In this document: piece after piece, positions 51,601-64,000 of the stretch | Layout of the letters: every line of letters begins with the position of its first letter | How positions within the stretch are numbered: position 1 is the stretch's first letter | From: Glycine soja | Lineage: Eukaryota > Streptophyta > Magnoliopsida > Fabales > Fabaceae | Direction of reading: 5' to 3' | DNA length: 64,000 nucleotides | Assembly: GCF_004193775.1 (NCBI RefSeq) | Contig: NC_041008.1 | Coordinates: 4,542,731-4,606,730, forward strand | Notes under the pieces: generated by a model | Told to the model about the DNA's origin: nothing | Databases searched by the model: none | Seen by the model: the letters and a program-made list of their open reading frames with translations, nothing else | Made by a program: the position numbers and the translations under genes

Positions 51601-54600
51601 TATAATTAAGTTACAAATTTTAACAATTCAATACAAGTGACTCATTTTGATATTTTCACATACCAAAATCAATATATATATAATTTAGACACTCATATAA
51701 GTAATTTAATAATAAATATTACTTATAATTTAAATAACTTAGAATATGTTAAATAAAAGTGATACCATATCATTTAGTGTTTGAATAGATTTTTTTTTTT
51801 ATAATTGATCTATTTTATAAAAGCTTTCAATCTAATAAATTGATAAAAAAAATGTTATTAAAGGCTCAAGTTTTAGCAAGTTGCACCTTAAAAATATTTT
51901 AATAAACTAAAGTTATAACATAATTATTAGTATATTATTTTTAAAGATTAAGTGGCGATATGTCAATAAATATGGAGACTTTAAATATGTTTTTACTTAA
52001 TTTTTAAAATGGATGTGTTAATATATTAATAAATTACACCTTTACAACTCATAAAAAAATTACAATTTTAAAATTAAAAGATTTTTAGCAAAACTAAACT
52101 TATATTTATTAACATACATATTTTAATATAAAAAAAGAGAAATATCAATAAATTCAATTTGATTTCTTCTATATTTCTTCATGCGAAAATTCGGCAGATT
52201 AAAGTCTATCTTGAAACTTAAAATAATTAAGATTCAAGATTCTTGCAGCAACTTGGCTTCTTTCATTTCCATTTGAACTTCAATTAATGGCCATTCACAC
52301 ATGTCCCCCGACCTTTTCTCTTTCTATGTTTTTTCTCAAATATTTTGAATTTTGGTTTGGAATTTCAGTCCATGAAGTCGGTGTTGTAGTGGAATAAACT
52401 CTACCAGATACCTTGAATTTACCATTGACTCTTTCCTTTTGAATTTTTTATTTTATTCAAGTTTTACAAAGATCCCCATCTTGACCAAATCATCAAATTA
52501 TAATTAATAATCAAAATAATGACAATCCTCCATCTTGTTTAGTTAGATTAAAGAAGCTTTATAAATTATGCACATATACTTCACTACGCAGGTGATAGGA
52601 AATTTGCAGGAAACCTCGTCCTTGTTAATATAGATGGGGAATTGTTACTTCCACAAAAAGGTTGCAAACACAAACTACATATAAACCAAAACTGAAGGGA
52701 GAGGGGCAGTGAGTAGTTGTGATAGAATTGTGTAAAATATATGAAGACTGAAGAGATTTTTTTTCTTTTATATATATATATTAATTAACTATGATTATAA
52801 TTTTTAATTCTTTGGTAACATCATAAGATATTTCAAAAAAATTCGATTTTTTAGATTGACAACAAGATTAAATATAAATTTATAACTTAGTACTTAAAGT
52901 ATTTCATCCCTTTTAGGATGTTTCATGGAGTAATTAAATTCAAGTTTTTTTTTTATATAAATTCAGCGTATATTATTAAGTGAGTATTGCAAATAAAAAC
53001 CAAATATCATTAATAATATAATCGATGAAGGATGGAGAGACGGCTCAAGAGAGAGATAAAGACCCAAACCTTAACAAATTAAAACAATAGGGGAATATAT
53101 AATTAAGTATAGCTTAACAAGAAAAATCATCAGCTCATATTAAAGTGGTAGCACAATCCTCCATTGTGAGGATATGATTCCTGTCTTACCAATAATCCTC
53201 TCCGCTAATTATCTTAAATTTTTTCCTTCTATCCATTGTGAGAGACATTCATATCTTAGTTAATTTGTTCATTTAATTCTGCTTTTACAATAAAATAGCA
53301 CACCGAGTAGTATGATTTAGCATTTCTTGCGTTATCCCAAAAGGATATATATCACATATGTGTGTCAAATTAAAGATTAAAAACAACACAAACTATTAAA
53401 GTTATTAATTAAATTATTACATCATGCAAGGTACCAACTTGCAAGCCTGTACGTGCCGTGTTTGGGAAGATATAATAACTGGGATTGAGTTGTTTGGCAT
53501 TAACTTAGTTGAAAGAATAAGTATTAAAAAAGCAACATTTCTTATGATATGATATATCATGGGTGACTGGTGTGGTGAATATTAAGCAGGCAAGGTGTAA
53601 TTTAAAGGTTAAAATACTTCATTTTGCTTCTCGAATCAAATCTTGGGAAAGTAAACAAGAATATTACGAGTTCTGATCTATAACTAATGCTTCTATTTTT
53701 TTTTTTAATGTAGTTGATTGCACTTTGGTTATGCTCCATGCCTAAAGTACTCAAATTCAAAGGTGGGTTCTCTTCTAAAGTAAGATCCTCGTTTTTTATT
53801 TTTTGTTGGGTTTTAGTGGGGGAAGCGGCTCGCACATACCCTCTATCTACGATTAATGCATCTAAAATTTTCGATCTCTATAGTTAATTTATTACATGGG
53901 ATTTAGAAAAGGTTAATATTGTTGTATTTACCCTCCCAAAAACAAAAGCTAGTGATAGGATATATCTAGAGCCGACAGAAACATTTCCTAGCTTTTAAAA
54001 AAGTAATAAAAATGATTGAAATCTTTTAGAAGTAATGATATTTCAAAAAGAATCAGAACATACATGAAAATATACAAGTGTAGGACCCAATTTCACATCT
54101 CTAAAATATAGCATCATGTGATTTGTGCTTTCCATATCATGACTAATTGTTAATACGGAGGTCAAAAAGAAAGTGGCATGCATAGGAGATGAGATCGATC
54201 ATCAACTCATTAGTGCAAGCCTTAAAAAGCAAAATTCATCAAAGGATCGACAAGGATATCTATTGTTGAACATATTCTTCATTCTTAGATCCCATTTTCT
54301 GATTAGAAATATTTAAAAACTATTTATGGAGAAAAAAAATATGGAAATCATTTATGTTTAGTCGTCCTCCCCATCCCTCAAAAGCTGGTCAGAATTGAGA
54401 GTATGGCATTGAGAATCCGATAATCTTAGGAGATGTGTTGTTTAAATCCAAGTGGGGTTAGGTCCCCTCTAAGGGCAAGTCCACTAAACTATGCTTAACA
54501 TTTATTTTCAAATATTAAGGTACCCAATTTGAGTTTCCTTTACACTCTTAATTTCCTTGAATCCTTGTAACTGGGGATTGGTTGTGTTACATTTTATTAA

Positions 54601-56509
54601 TGGACAATAACATCATTAAGCAAAAAAAGTTTGGCTCTTTGTTACCACGATTAATTCCCATGAGGCACTGTGCTTTCCTTCTCAATAAGATAGCTCTAGA
54701 TCTTATTCTCTTCTCCCGTATAAAATGGGTCGGGGTTCTTATTCTCGATCGATAAGATCCTAACATATATAATACGTGGTTTCTATTTACCATATAAAAT
54801 CCTTTTAATCATTCCAAAGTGTAATGATTGAATGACACTGAATTGATTTTTCTTTTTGTTAGTAGTGGAATCGATTTTATTTGATTGGGGAACATTCACA
54901 GTATAGTAAAGTTAATTTTTCGGTAGAACACTTTTTAAATGAAAACGTTTAAAAGTTCTTAAAAAAACGTTTAAATCTGAAACCCTAATTAAGAAAAATT
55001 CAGCAGTATCACTTCAACCAACTACTCATTAATATTGAATAGATTTTACAACGTGCATAACTTAATTAAAGCAATTATAATGATACAAACATTACTTAGT
55101 TTGAGTGGTAAACAATTTTCCTTAAACAAAGTCTTACGTATGAATCTTATGAATGATAAAGTAAAATCCTAAAAAGTTTTTTTTTCTTGCTAAATGAGTT
55201 TACTCTAATATTGTTCATGTGTATTGGATTTTTCATTACTAGAACATCTATCAAACACACCCTTCATAGTTCAATTTAAATATAATATTAGCTAAATCCA
55301 TTCTAATATGATCCATTTAAAAGTGATTTTAGATTGGATAATTATTTTTAGTTTAGTTAGAAGATAGTACAAATCTTATTTTATTATCTCTTCTACACTT
55401 TTTTTTTATTCAAACTAATTTTTCATATAAAACACAACTTATAAAAGAAAAAAAATTAGATACAAAGAACAAGTTTAAATTAATTCAAAATAAATAAAAT
55501 TATAGACACGTCAAATTAATAATATATATTTCTAAAAAAATAATAAGATGTAATTTTAAGAATAAAAACATGATAGAGGTAATTAAATATCACAATTTTA
55601 TAAATATATAAGTATATAAGTATATTAATTAGTAGTTAATCTCATAAATAAAGAAAGAAATATATAGACACACACAATTTTGATTTTGATTAGACTGTAT
55701 CAGTTTTTTTTTAAAAAAATTGTTTTTAAAATCCAATCCAATCCCATCTAATAATAATAATTTTATTTTTTATTTTTAGTTTTCAACTTTTTGGCGTTGA
55801 GTAATATCTTATTCTTCTACAAATATTCTAATATTTATTAATAACAAAATAAATAAAATACATATAATATCTTAAAAATATATTTACTATACAGCACAAG
55901 TAGAATAATTAGTAATTTAAACATCAGATTAATTAGTTTAATTACGAACACCGCTGGTCCATCAACTCTATTTGGATTATTTAAAGACCCAACACGACTT
56001 CTAGATAAGTAAATATTAAGAATCTTAAATATATTTGAAGATTATGAAAAATGATTCACTTATCAAATTTTAATTTAAAGTTTTCCCTTTTTTCTAACCT
56101 CTTAAATAAAAAAGGAGTTTTCCAACTTGGATAGAAATCTATGCCGGTGATTACCTAATCTTATTATAGAAATTTTCAGAATTAATGATTAAACCATTCA
56201 AATTAGAAATATTTTTTCTTGTCTAAAGGAAATCCATATAATCTCTTGAATATTTAAATATTTGTATTTTAAATTAGAATACCTCATATGCTCCTCGATA
56301 TATTTTTATTTGTTAATAAAAAAATCTCAAATAAAAAATATAATGATAAAAATTAAATGAAAAACGTGGTATTGACTATTGAAGACGTACATATATAGTG
56401 AAATTATATTGCTCATAATAATTAATTAAAAAATTTCTGCTAGCTAGTTGGTATCCATTGTTTATAATACATCTTATATCGTTAATCAAAATGTAATTCT
56501 CAGGTACAC
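48608..56509. other. AT-rich intergenic DNA
   Basis: No recognisable gene. A small signal-peptide-like frame at 49841-49963 (-) is listed separately. The frame at 54587-54793 (-) and that at 53602-53835 (-) have no homology I know. Confidence 0.5.
49841..49963 (-). CDS. Possible 40-residue secreted peptide
   Basis: The frame starts MASCMFIFLLILLQFLHG, a good signal-peptide shape, followed by a 22-residue Cys/His/Asn-rich tail ending NCNRRTE. A TATATAAA box lies at 49989-49996, only about 26 bp before the ATG, so the start codon would be close to the transcription start. I recognise no CLE, CEP or NCR motif. It could be chance in AT-rich DNA. Confidence 0.15.
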   Translation of the reverse strand: MASCMFIFLLILLQFLHGYNISCNIATIYHHNQNCNRRTE

Positions 56510-56786
56510 TTTATAGTTTGAACGCAGTTCCTAACTTTTATATTCTCTCGATCTATTTCTTTTCTTTTTTCTTGAAAGAATATTCTCTCTATTTCTTAAA
56601 CTATATATACACACCGTTAAATTACAACTTAGAAAAGATGTTGGTTATGTTTTTTTTAATCGGATTTATAATAAATCAGGTAACATGTTTAAGTAAAGTT
56701 AGACCTTCTTGATAATTTGTTATGTCTTTACATATATACAATTGATTGACTAAATTTCAGCAAGAACAGTATACATCTTAGGCTAA
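56510..56786 (+). repeat. Diverged duplicate, copy 1, with TATA box and small frame
   Basis: The copy starts TTTGAACGCAGTTCCTAACT and ends CTTAGGCTAAT. It carries ACTATATATACAC, then about 30 bp on ATGTTGGTTATGTTTTTTTT (a hydrophobic start, MLVMFFLIGFIINQ), then CAG/GTAACA and later TTTCAG, which could be splice sites. It may be the first part of a small gene or a transposon end. The second copy follows 806 bp later. Confidence 0.6.
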
Positions 56787-57315
56787 TGGGTTATTTTTGT
56801 AATTTTTTATTCCAATAATTAATGTGAACTAATATTATAAGATAATTTTGTTAATTATTTATTATTAGTGGATTTTATTTTATGTGAACAAATTAAGTGA
56901 TCGAACTCATTAGACAATTAAATAAGATGATATGAACTTAAATAAGTATATGTCAATATTTATCCATTTTGATATAATAAAAACGTTAATAGATCAACAC
57001 GCTATAAAAAGATTATGATTCTTAATATACTGATTTGTCACTCTCTCAGAGATAGTTTCTTCCCTCATCATTTGAATCCATTAAGAAATAAAAAACTTCA
57101 TTTGATAAAGAACCATAAAGTCATTATCCATTCGTGATTAACAATTGTCAAAAAATACTTTAATTAGAAACTAACTACAAATTAATATTTTTTTATCTAA
57201 TATTTAATAATTAAATATGTTATAAATTCTAAAATTTTTTGTTTTATTTTAAGATTATAAACCTACGAATTTTTAGCTTTTATATAAAGAATAAAGATTA
57301 AAGATATTATAACCC

Positions 57316-57556
57316 TTTATATGGTTTGAACGCAATTCCTAACTTCCTATATTTTATCGACCTATTTCTTTTCTGTTTTTTTTTTGAAAGAATATTCTCT
57401 CTGTTTCTTAAACTATATATACACGCCGTTAAGTTACAACTTACAAAGATGTTGGTTATGTTTTTCACTTTATACCTTCTTAATAATTGATTATGTCTTT
57501 ATATAAACAACTGGTTCACTAAATTTCAGCAACAAAAGTTTGACATCTAACGCTAA
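57316..57556 (+). repeat. Diverged duplicate, copy 2
   Basis: Matches copy 1 at about 85% by eye: TTTGAACGCAATTCCTAACT, GAATATTCTCTCTGTTTCTT, ACTATATATACAC, ACAAAGATGTTGGTTATGTTTTT and CTAAATTTCAGCAA. It lacks about 35-55 bp around the possible splice donor of copy 1, so only copy 1 keeps that arrangement. Confidence 0.6.
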
Positions 57557-60500
57557 TTTGTACATTCTCGTGCTATTTCTTTTAATTTAATTACTCAAAC
57601 CTTAAATGCCATGCATTTTCGTCAAGTCCTAAAGCATGTTAGATGAAAATCATCGAAACTAATGCTAAACGAGATTGATTGATGCAGTATACAAATTAAA
57701 CCTCAACGCATATACTGGTGTCCCATAAAATTAATATATATACATAAAAATATAAAATACAGTTTCTTCGTAGATTTCGATGATTCAAGGCGGATTTATT
57801 CAACTAACATGCAAACATATAATTCCAAAACTTAAATTTTGTAAATGTTACGAACACTCTGGTGATTTCCTAGTAATGCATTTTAAGTTTTATAAATAAA
57901 TAAATAAATAAAAGGTTTCTAAACCATTTACTATTTTGCTCTCAAAGATACTAGTTTCCCAGCAACCACCTACTGGCATCAAAGAAAGATCCGGGAAAAA
58001 TACCTTAAACTAGGCTAATTAAACATGTAATCTAACAAAATACCTTAAACTATGGATTTGGCATTGTCAAGTACGGTTCCAATACAGAGATAATGATATT
58101 CAATTACCTGGATCTAATCAAATAAAGTATATTTTTCCACAAATGATAATCCCTTAAAGGTTTCCTAGAAGCTAGGTGTCTGTCTTGTTGGCGGTAACGA
58201 CGATGTCAGGGTATAATTTGATTAGTTAATTAATTAATTAATCAATTAATTATAATGCTCAATGGTCTTGAGGTGGACATCACACTCGCTTTTTTTGGAT
58301 TAAGAAAGAGCCATATGTTAAAGTTGATGTGATTTTGGGTAATTAAAAAGGTTAGACAAATTAATGCTTAAGGTTCTTTGTTCAGAAAGTTTAATTAGCT
58401 GGATCAAGCTACATGCTCGAACCTTTCATAGTTCTTTAGAGGCAAAAGTCTCGTGTGAACTGGGAACTTCAACTCGTTAGGTGTATTAGTTGAATCAAAC
58501 AATAATTAATTGGTAGTACTCCTCTTCTTTGGAAATGCTATTTACAAATAATTTTGATTGAATGCATGAATAATGAGGGAAATATCACCCACTTTTTAAC
58601 AATAATTAGGTCAACGAAAGGGGTTTCAATACAAACTGAGCAAGAGGTTGGAGGCAATGGAGTATTTAATGAAAATGTCAACATACCTAAGCAAGTTTAT
58701 CAGAAAATGGAAGGTTAAATATTTTCAGAGAAAAATTTACGCAAATCATAATAAAAAGTTTAGTATGTAACAATTAGTTTTATTTTGTATTCAAAACAAT
58801 TTATAATAAAAATATTTTTCAGGAACTGTCAATGTAACATTTTTTATTATGGACTATGTAAATTAACTAATCATAAATCACTTTTTTTTTATGATTTTTA
58901 ATAAAATAATTATTATAAAGACTGAATGATATTATAAAAAATATTTGCAGTACATTCGAATTAATTTCACAAAAAAGTTATTTCTTTTCTATAATTTAAA
59001 CAAATCGGGAGACGTGATATTGTTTGAAAGGCCTAAAGATCTTGATTACCTAATGATATCTCTCAATTGCTATTATACATTTTGAAATCAAACAGCTGTG
59101 TATAACGATATAGAAGCCCAGAAAACTAAAAATCAGTAAAAAGTGAACAGCTGAAACCTCAACTAATAAATGGATTTGAATCCATGTCGATGGCCAATGA
59201 AAAACATGCAAACCTCTCCCATCTTAACATGCAAACCTCTCCCATTTCAAATATAATTTCATAATCCTTTTTCTTTTTTAAGTGAAAAGTTATATTAAAA
59301 CAGAAGACACTCCAGTGTTATTGTAATCCTTAAGAGGCTTTTCGGCAAGTTTAATTTTTCTTACAAACACTTGTTATTTCTTTTTATTAATATTATGTTT
59401 CAAAATACGTTATACAACAACACACTGGTCGATGTTATTAATTAACGAATGAATTAAAGTCCAATTGAACGACAATATTTAATGATTCGAGTCTGGTGAA
59501 GATGATGAGTGCAAAACGGGAAACAAGGGCAGAAGAAACAAAAAAAACCTTAGAATTAAAGTATCTGACCTGAGTGGCACATAATAGCATGGAAAATTAC
59601 TGATATCAACAGTGATGTGTGAAAATGGAACTGAAATTGTTTTCACCGTATGGGTAAATAAAAGGAAAAGGAATCAATCAACGGACAGGGATTGGTGAAG
59701 GACAAGGCGAGCAAGGAGGACCATCGATACAGATGCAGACAAAGGAAAGTGTGGGTCCTGAACACGTCACCCTGTGAGCGTTGCAGCGTATCTTCCGCCC
59801 CATGTGTTGTGGTCGGAATGAGAAAAGACAGTTCTATCCTTGAGTTTGAGTGGAGTGTGAGAGAAGGGATATGGAGGAGCAAATGGGAAAATTAAATTAA
59901 GAAAGAAGCTTTGAATGGCGTGGAGGGGAAAAGGAGTTGTCACAGTCAGAGAAAAAGGGGTTACTAGTTAGTGCAGTGCAGAGCGCATGAGTGAGCTAGG
60001 GAGCAAAGCGTGGCAGGCTCGTACATGTAAACATTGCCCTTGATGTACTCATGTACTCTTTGCTACAGAGTTCTACAGTGTGCAAAACGAGCAATCATAG
60101 ATACATCATCTTCCTTTTTCTTTTACTTTTTAATAATAATACTAGTATTTTTCAAAAACTGTTACTAGTATTATCTTTTAACTAATAGTAGTACGGTAAA
60201 TAAATGAGATTTTTTAGTATTCCAAAGTTACTTTACGTTTCAATTAATTTAAAATTATGTTAGTTGAATAGCTTTGAACGTTAAATTCTCTAGATACTTT
60301 TTATTATTATTATTATTATTATAAATTGTTGTCTGTTACTTTATTTGGAAAAAAAAATCAAATTGTAAAATGAACTGGAATAAAGTATTTCAGTGGTTTT
60401 ATAATACTATATAGCTACATGTAATTAACTCAACCATTTAATTTTGAAATTATAGTTATAGTGTCTTTTTTTATTATATTATTATCAGTGTAAAGTATTT

Positions 60501-62058
60501 ATCTTTACCAAAAAAGTATAAAGGATTTACAGACTTTAATGTCTATAATTGATTTTTTCCAACGAACTTAACTTACCACTTTTGATTAGAGTTTTTAGAT
60601 TGCTTACACTTTTTTCTTAAGGCAAAAGCTCATATAATTTTATTAACAATAAGAGAAGCAAATTACAATAAGAGAGAAAATTTTCAAAAATAGTATGACA
60701 TTTAAATCTTAAGGTGCTCGATGTACTTTATTATGACATCATTACTTGTGTACCTACTTATTTAACATTCGTTTGAAATTATAAAAATCATTTTTTTGAT
60801 ATTTTTTAGACATATTTTAATGTAAATAAAAAACAATTCAACTATATTTGTCAATTACATTTTGACGATTTAAAACTAATTCCATTTAATCAAAAGGCAA
60901 ATTAAAGAAACACTTAAACATAAAATTGAAGTGAATGTCTGTTAGTTTTACTATTAAAAATTAATATCATAAAATGACAAAAGAAATAATTGAAGCATTG
61001 CTTTGGTACTTCTGAAGTTCTGTGTATTGAGTTGATGTTAAGATTTAGGAAGATCTTTTAACCAGCGGGTTACTGGAGTGAATGTGTGGCATGATAGTAG
61101 TGAAGAAGAAGAATAATGAAAATGAAAGTTGTGAGTGTTTTGGGGGGAGAGGCCATGCTGGATACTGATACTGATACAGTCTGTACTGAGTGCCCAAAAG
61201 CAATGTATGAGAGCCATGAGTGGATGGGCCTCATGTGGCCTTTCACACTCTGAGTCGCATCACTTTTATACTGCTCCCACTTAATTTGTCGTCCCAGGAT
61301 GTCTTTTCCCCCACGCGCTTTCCCAACCCCACGCGTTTTCCCAACAACACACAGGGAGACACCCCAATCTCAATCCGATATATCAAAAACTCACCACTTC
61401 AGTTGTGATGTATCCATCTATTTTTGTTTTTATTTCATTCCAATTTTTGCTTGCTCCGACCTTCTACATTAAGAAGCTAGAATTAGTAGGAGCAATGGGG
61501 TTCAATTCTTAACAGCATGTTTCTCATGTCCTCTCCTATCTCCGGCACCTAAACATATAAGTTGCAATTATAAATTTCATCCATTTAACAATCTACTTGC
61601 CTTTATTTTGATGAGTTGCTGCTGTATCATTGTAAATTGACTTATTTTGAAATTGGTGGTTTCTTAATTGGACAGTCCAACCGGGACATGTCCATAGCCA
61701 CATGTTTCACTCACCTCTAATGACCAAGTATGGAATAGGTTCCTAAAGACATGTTTAATTTCTTTTTTCATTCTAAAGGATCCACCAAGTAATGACCTAG
61801 CTTGACAATAGATCGTATAATACATCACATCTTTGTCATGTCAGAGACACACAACAATGTATTCATATCACGTATGAAACCGATAGAATCATACGTACAC
61901 ATACACATGTTCCATGAGAGCCAAATGTTATGATGACATGTGTAAAGAGATGTTGAGGGATGTCTCATATATATAAATAAAGGTGAGTTTCGCACCTCAC
62001 TTCAGGTTTGATAGGGCAGAGTAAAATCGTTGAGCCTCGAGCATTCCATCCTCCCTTC
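57557..62058. other. Intergenic DNA with two GC-richer islands
   Basis: Islands at about 59640-60060 and 61060-61400 stand out against the AT-rich background and could be promoter or leader DNA. The frames inside (59643-59882 -, 59692-59895 +, 61220-61408 +) have no recognisable protein. A 23-bp tandem repeat lies at 59204-59245 (ACATGCAAACCTCTCCCAT twice). An (ATT)n run is at about 60301-60321. Confidence 0.5.
59204..59245. repeat. 23-bp tandem repeat, two copies
   Basis: ACATGCAAACCTCTCCCAT at 59204-59222 is repeated exactly at 59227-59245 with a 4-bp spacer. Confidence 0.9.
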
Positions 62059-62063
62059 AACAT

Positions 62064-62201
62064 TATTAGAGATATATGATTAGTGACTATATAAGTCAAG
62101 AGATGCACATTTTATAACTGATTTTCTCATTTGAACATTATCCAAAATAATATTGAGTTTCTCTTTTCTCTCTTTTCATCTCTATACCATATATTCTAAC
62201 A
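62064..62201 (+). repeat. Left LTR of the TRIM-like element
   Basis: A 138-bp LTR containing TATATGATTAGTGACTATAT and CTCTTTTCATCTCTATACC, ending TCTAACA just before the primer site. Confidence 0.88.
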
Positions 62202-62213
62202 TGTTATCAGAGC
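62202..62213 (+). other. Primer binding site, initiator-Met tRNA type
   Basis: TGTTATCAGAGC starts directly at the LTR end and matches TGGTATCAGAGC with one change. Confidence 0.85.
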
Positions 62214-62880
62214 AATACCATTTTTTTCCCATTGCCACTATCGATCAACCTCTCTGTTCACCGCCATCGTCGTCCTCTATCATGAGTCACCGATTCCGAC
62301 CAACACCTACCTTTGTTCAAACCTTGTTCATCTTCTCCTCATACTTCCCTTTTCAATTTTCTATTAGATTTTCCTAAAAAAATTCAATACGCAAAACCCT
62401 AACATTTTCCCATTCCTTTTCTGACCAATTTGGATCGCAATTCATGAAACAACCATCACCAATCAATTTATCTCTATGTACGCAACAAAACCCCTCTGAT
62501 TTTGGTCGTTGCTGCCATGAGGTGATTTCTAGTCACTGTGCGTCGCCTTCGTCCACCGTGAGTAGCGATTTTCGACAAGGATGCATATGGAACTATTGTC
62601 TCAGGCTTGATGTCAAATTTGATGCCCTTGAGTTTGGTAGATCTCGAGGTTCTCTCCATGTCTAGCATTGCACAATTTTTCCTACAAGATATTTGATTAA
62701 ATTCTTCTGAAGATTTTGAAGATATATTGACTATTGTTTGAAGTCTTGCACTATTTTAGAAAGGTGCACACCAACTATTTGGTGATTTATCTTTTCATTG
62801 TTTCATTGATATTTGACCTATTTTGGCTTATTGTTTTCAGCATTTTAGGCTTATTTTGATGATTGTAGCTTATGTCATGT

Positions 62881-63035
62881 GTGGTGGTTAAGCATTATTC
62901 CTTTGTTTGCTTCTGTCTATGGTGGTTAAGTATTGTTTTAGCTTCTATCATGGATGGTTAAACCTTGGTTGCTTCTGTCTTGAGTGGTTAAGCATTGTTT
63001 AGCTTCTACTCTTGATGATTTGAGCTTCTATCAAG
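62881..63035. repeat. Degenerate 30-37 bp tandem repeats inside the TRIM-like element
   Basis: Units of the form GGTGGTTAAGCATTGTTT-AGCTTCT(A/G)TC recur four to five times from 62884 to 63030. The repeats are imperfect and do not keep a reading frame. Confidence 0.7.
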
Positions 63036-63337
63036 TGGTCTTGTTGTTGCCTTTGCTTGGTGGCTAAACTTTGATTTTCTTATTTTGACCTTTGATGCTT
63101 GCTTTGGATTCATGGAAGAAAATTGAGGAGGTCGATGTTGGTCGAAGACTTCTAGGAGCTATGCACCATGGTTGCATGTACATTTTGATTTGTTTCTATA
63201 TTTTTGTTTTGGCCGATGTATTTTTTACATGTTTAGTTATATTTTAATTTTTAAACTTTATTTCCTTTTCCTTTGATATATATGTATTATCTTTTCTAAG
63301 CTAAAAGTGTTTTCAATACCTTCCAACTTGTAGAGGA

Positions 63338-63531
63338 TATTAGAGATATAAGATTAGTGACTACACAAGTCAAGAGACGCATATTTTATAATTAATTTGA
63401 GGTATAGGATTAATGACTATATAAATTAAGACATGAACATTTTATAATTGATTTACTTATTTGAGCATTATTTAAAATAATATTTCATTTCTCTTTTCTC
63501 TCTTTTCATCTCTATATCATATATTTTAACA
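63338..63531 (+). repeat. Right LTR of the TRIM-like element, with internal duplication
   Basis: The 194-bp copy is 56 bp longer than the left LTR. The excess is explained by a tandem copy of its first part: AGATTAGTGACTACACAAGT... (63350 on) and GGATTAATGACTATATAAAT... (about 63406 on). The tail CTCTTTTCATCTCTATATC matches the left LTR. Confidence 0.85.
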
Positions 63532-63536
63532 AACAT

Positions 63537-64000
63537 TCTCTTGATGTGAATCTTAACTAATTAATAAAGAATTTTTTGTTTTTTTTTATAATAAATCAAT
63601 ATTTTTTAATTTAAAACTATAACCATTTTTATTCAAAATTTCTCCATCCGTTTTGTTCAATTTCATTCTTACAATGGGATCAAGAAATGCGTTAAAAGAC
63701 AAAGCGTGAGCTACAAAAGGAGAGAGACCGCAAATGACGTAAGGGGGAGGTGATTGCAACTTTAGGTTTGTAACTTCTGGTTTCTTAATTTCGTTTTTGT
63801 CCATGTCGGTGAAACACGGTGCTAATTGTGTAAAACTTGGTTATCTAATTAACTAGCGTGATTCTTTATTGCTTCCCTTCATTCACACAAACTACGTCGC
63901 TACGAATTGGGTTTCCTACTAATGGGGTCTCTAACACGAGTGCTTACTTAGTTGTTTAACAATTTTTATCATTAGAGTACTAACTTAGGTGGATTAAAAT
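63537..64000. other. AT-rich intergenic DNA at the window end
   Basis: No gene is recognised. The minus-strand frame at 63586-63804 has no family resemblance I know. Confidence 0.5.

Larger units (their letters stand above)
62064..63531 (+). mobile_element. Small non-autonomous LTR retroelement (TRIM/LARD-like), complete
   Basis: The 1468-bp element has LTRs at 62064-62201 and 63338-63531, a 5-bp target duplication AACAT on both sides (62059-62063 and 63532-63536), and a primer site TGTTATCAGAGC (62202-62213) that differs by one base from the initiator-Met site. LTR ends are TATTAGA...TCTAACA, a mutated TGTTAGA on the left. The 1136-bp interior has no recognisable Gag or Pol and includes degenerate short repeats. 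It must have been moved by proteins supplied in trans. Divergence between the LTRs shows it is old. Confidence 0.88.

Noticed and set aside
54600..54780. Possible small LTR with TGTTAGGATC and a primer-like TGGTAACAAAGAGCC on the minus strand
   Set aside because: The putative LTR does not end in CA, the primer site needs two changes and an insertion, and no second copy was found.
1..64000. CRISPR arrays, bacterial operons, rRNA or organelle inserts
   Set aside because: None seen; the content is plant nuclear DNA.

Overview
The window looks like intergenic-rich nuclear DNA of a dicot plant, most likely a legume (soybean-like). The support is AT-rich DNA with long (AT)n tracts, a spliced plant HD-Zip gene, a canonical miR166 precursor, an intact plant Ty3/gypsy element and small non-autonomous transposons. 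The species call is inference. Most long open frames in the window are chance frames.

Layout. 1-4389 is the promoter-side part of an intact-looking Ty3/gypsy retrotransposon on the minus strand: a 401-bp LTR (3989-4389) and one uninterrupted gag-pol frame of at least 1320 codons that runs off the left edge. 4390-11700 is AT-rich intergenic DNA. At 11739-11879 on the minus strand there is a MIR166 hairpin with miR166 and miR166* both visible, preceded by a CT-rich leader and a possible TATA box. 12400-37000 is mostly AT-rich, with microsatellites, tandem duplications, a compact unassigned hairpin at 15642-15722, a short copia reverse-transcriptase relic at 25906-25941 and a G-box-bearing GC island near 31.1-31.3 kb.

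37214-38217 (+) is the only clearly intact host protein gene: a two-exon, 238-residue HD-Zip class I transcription factor of the ATHB7/ATHB12 type. Its single intron lies inside the leucine zipper and carries a foldback (MITE-like) element. 44264-44552 (-) is a broken aldo-keto reductase C-terminus with stops, a deletion and a frameshift. 46908-48607 is a TIR-bounded non-autonomous DNA element with an internal ~100-bp tandem repeat. 56.5 and 57.3 kb hold two diverged copies of a ~250-bp sequence with a TATA box. 62064-63531 is a complete small LTR element (TRIM/LARD-like) with a perfect 5-bp target duplication, an initiator-Met-like primer site and no recognisable protein.

Function. The two host regulators are independent: miR166 silences HD-Zip class III genes, whereas the protein gene here is HD-Zip class I and belongs to drought/ABA-response clades. 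No multi-gene system, cluster or operon-like unit is visible. The rest is repeat-driven intergenic sequence.
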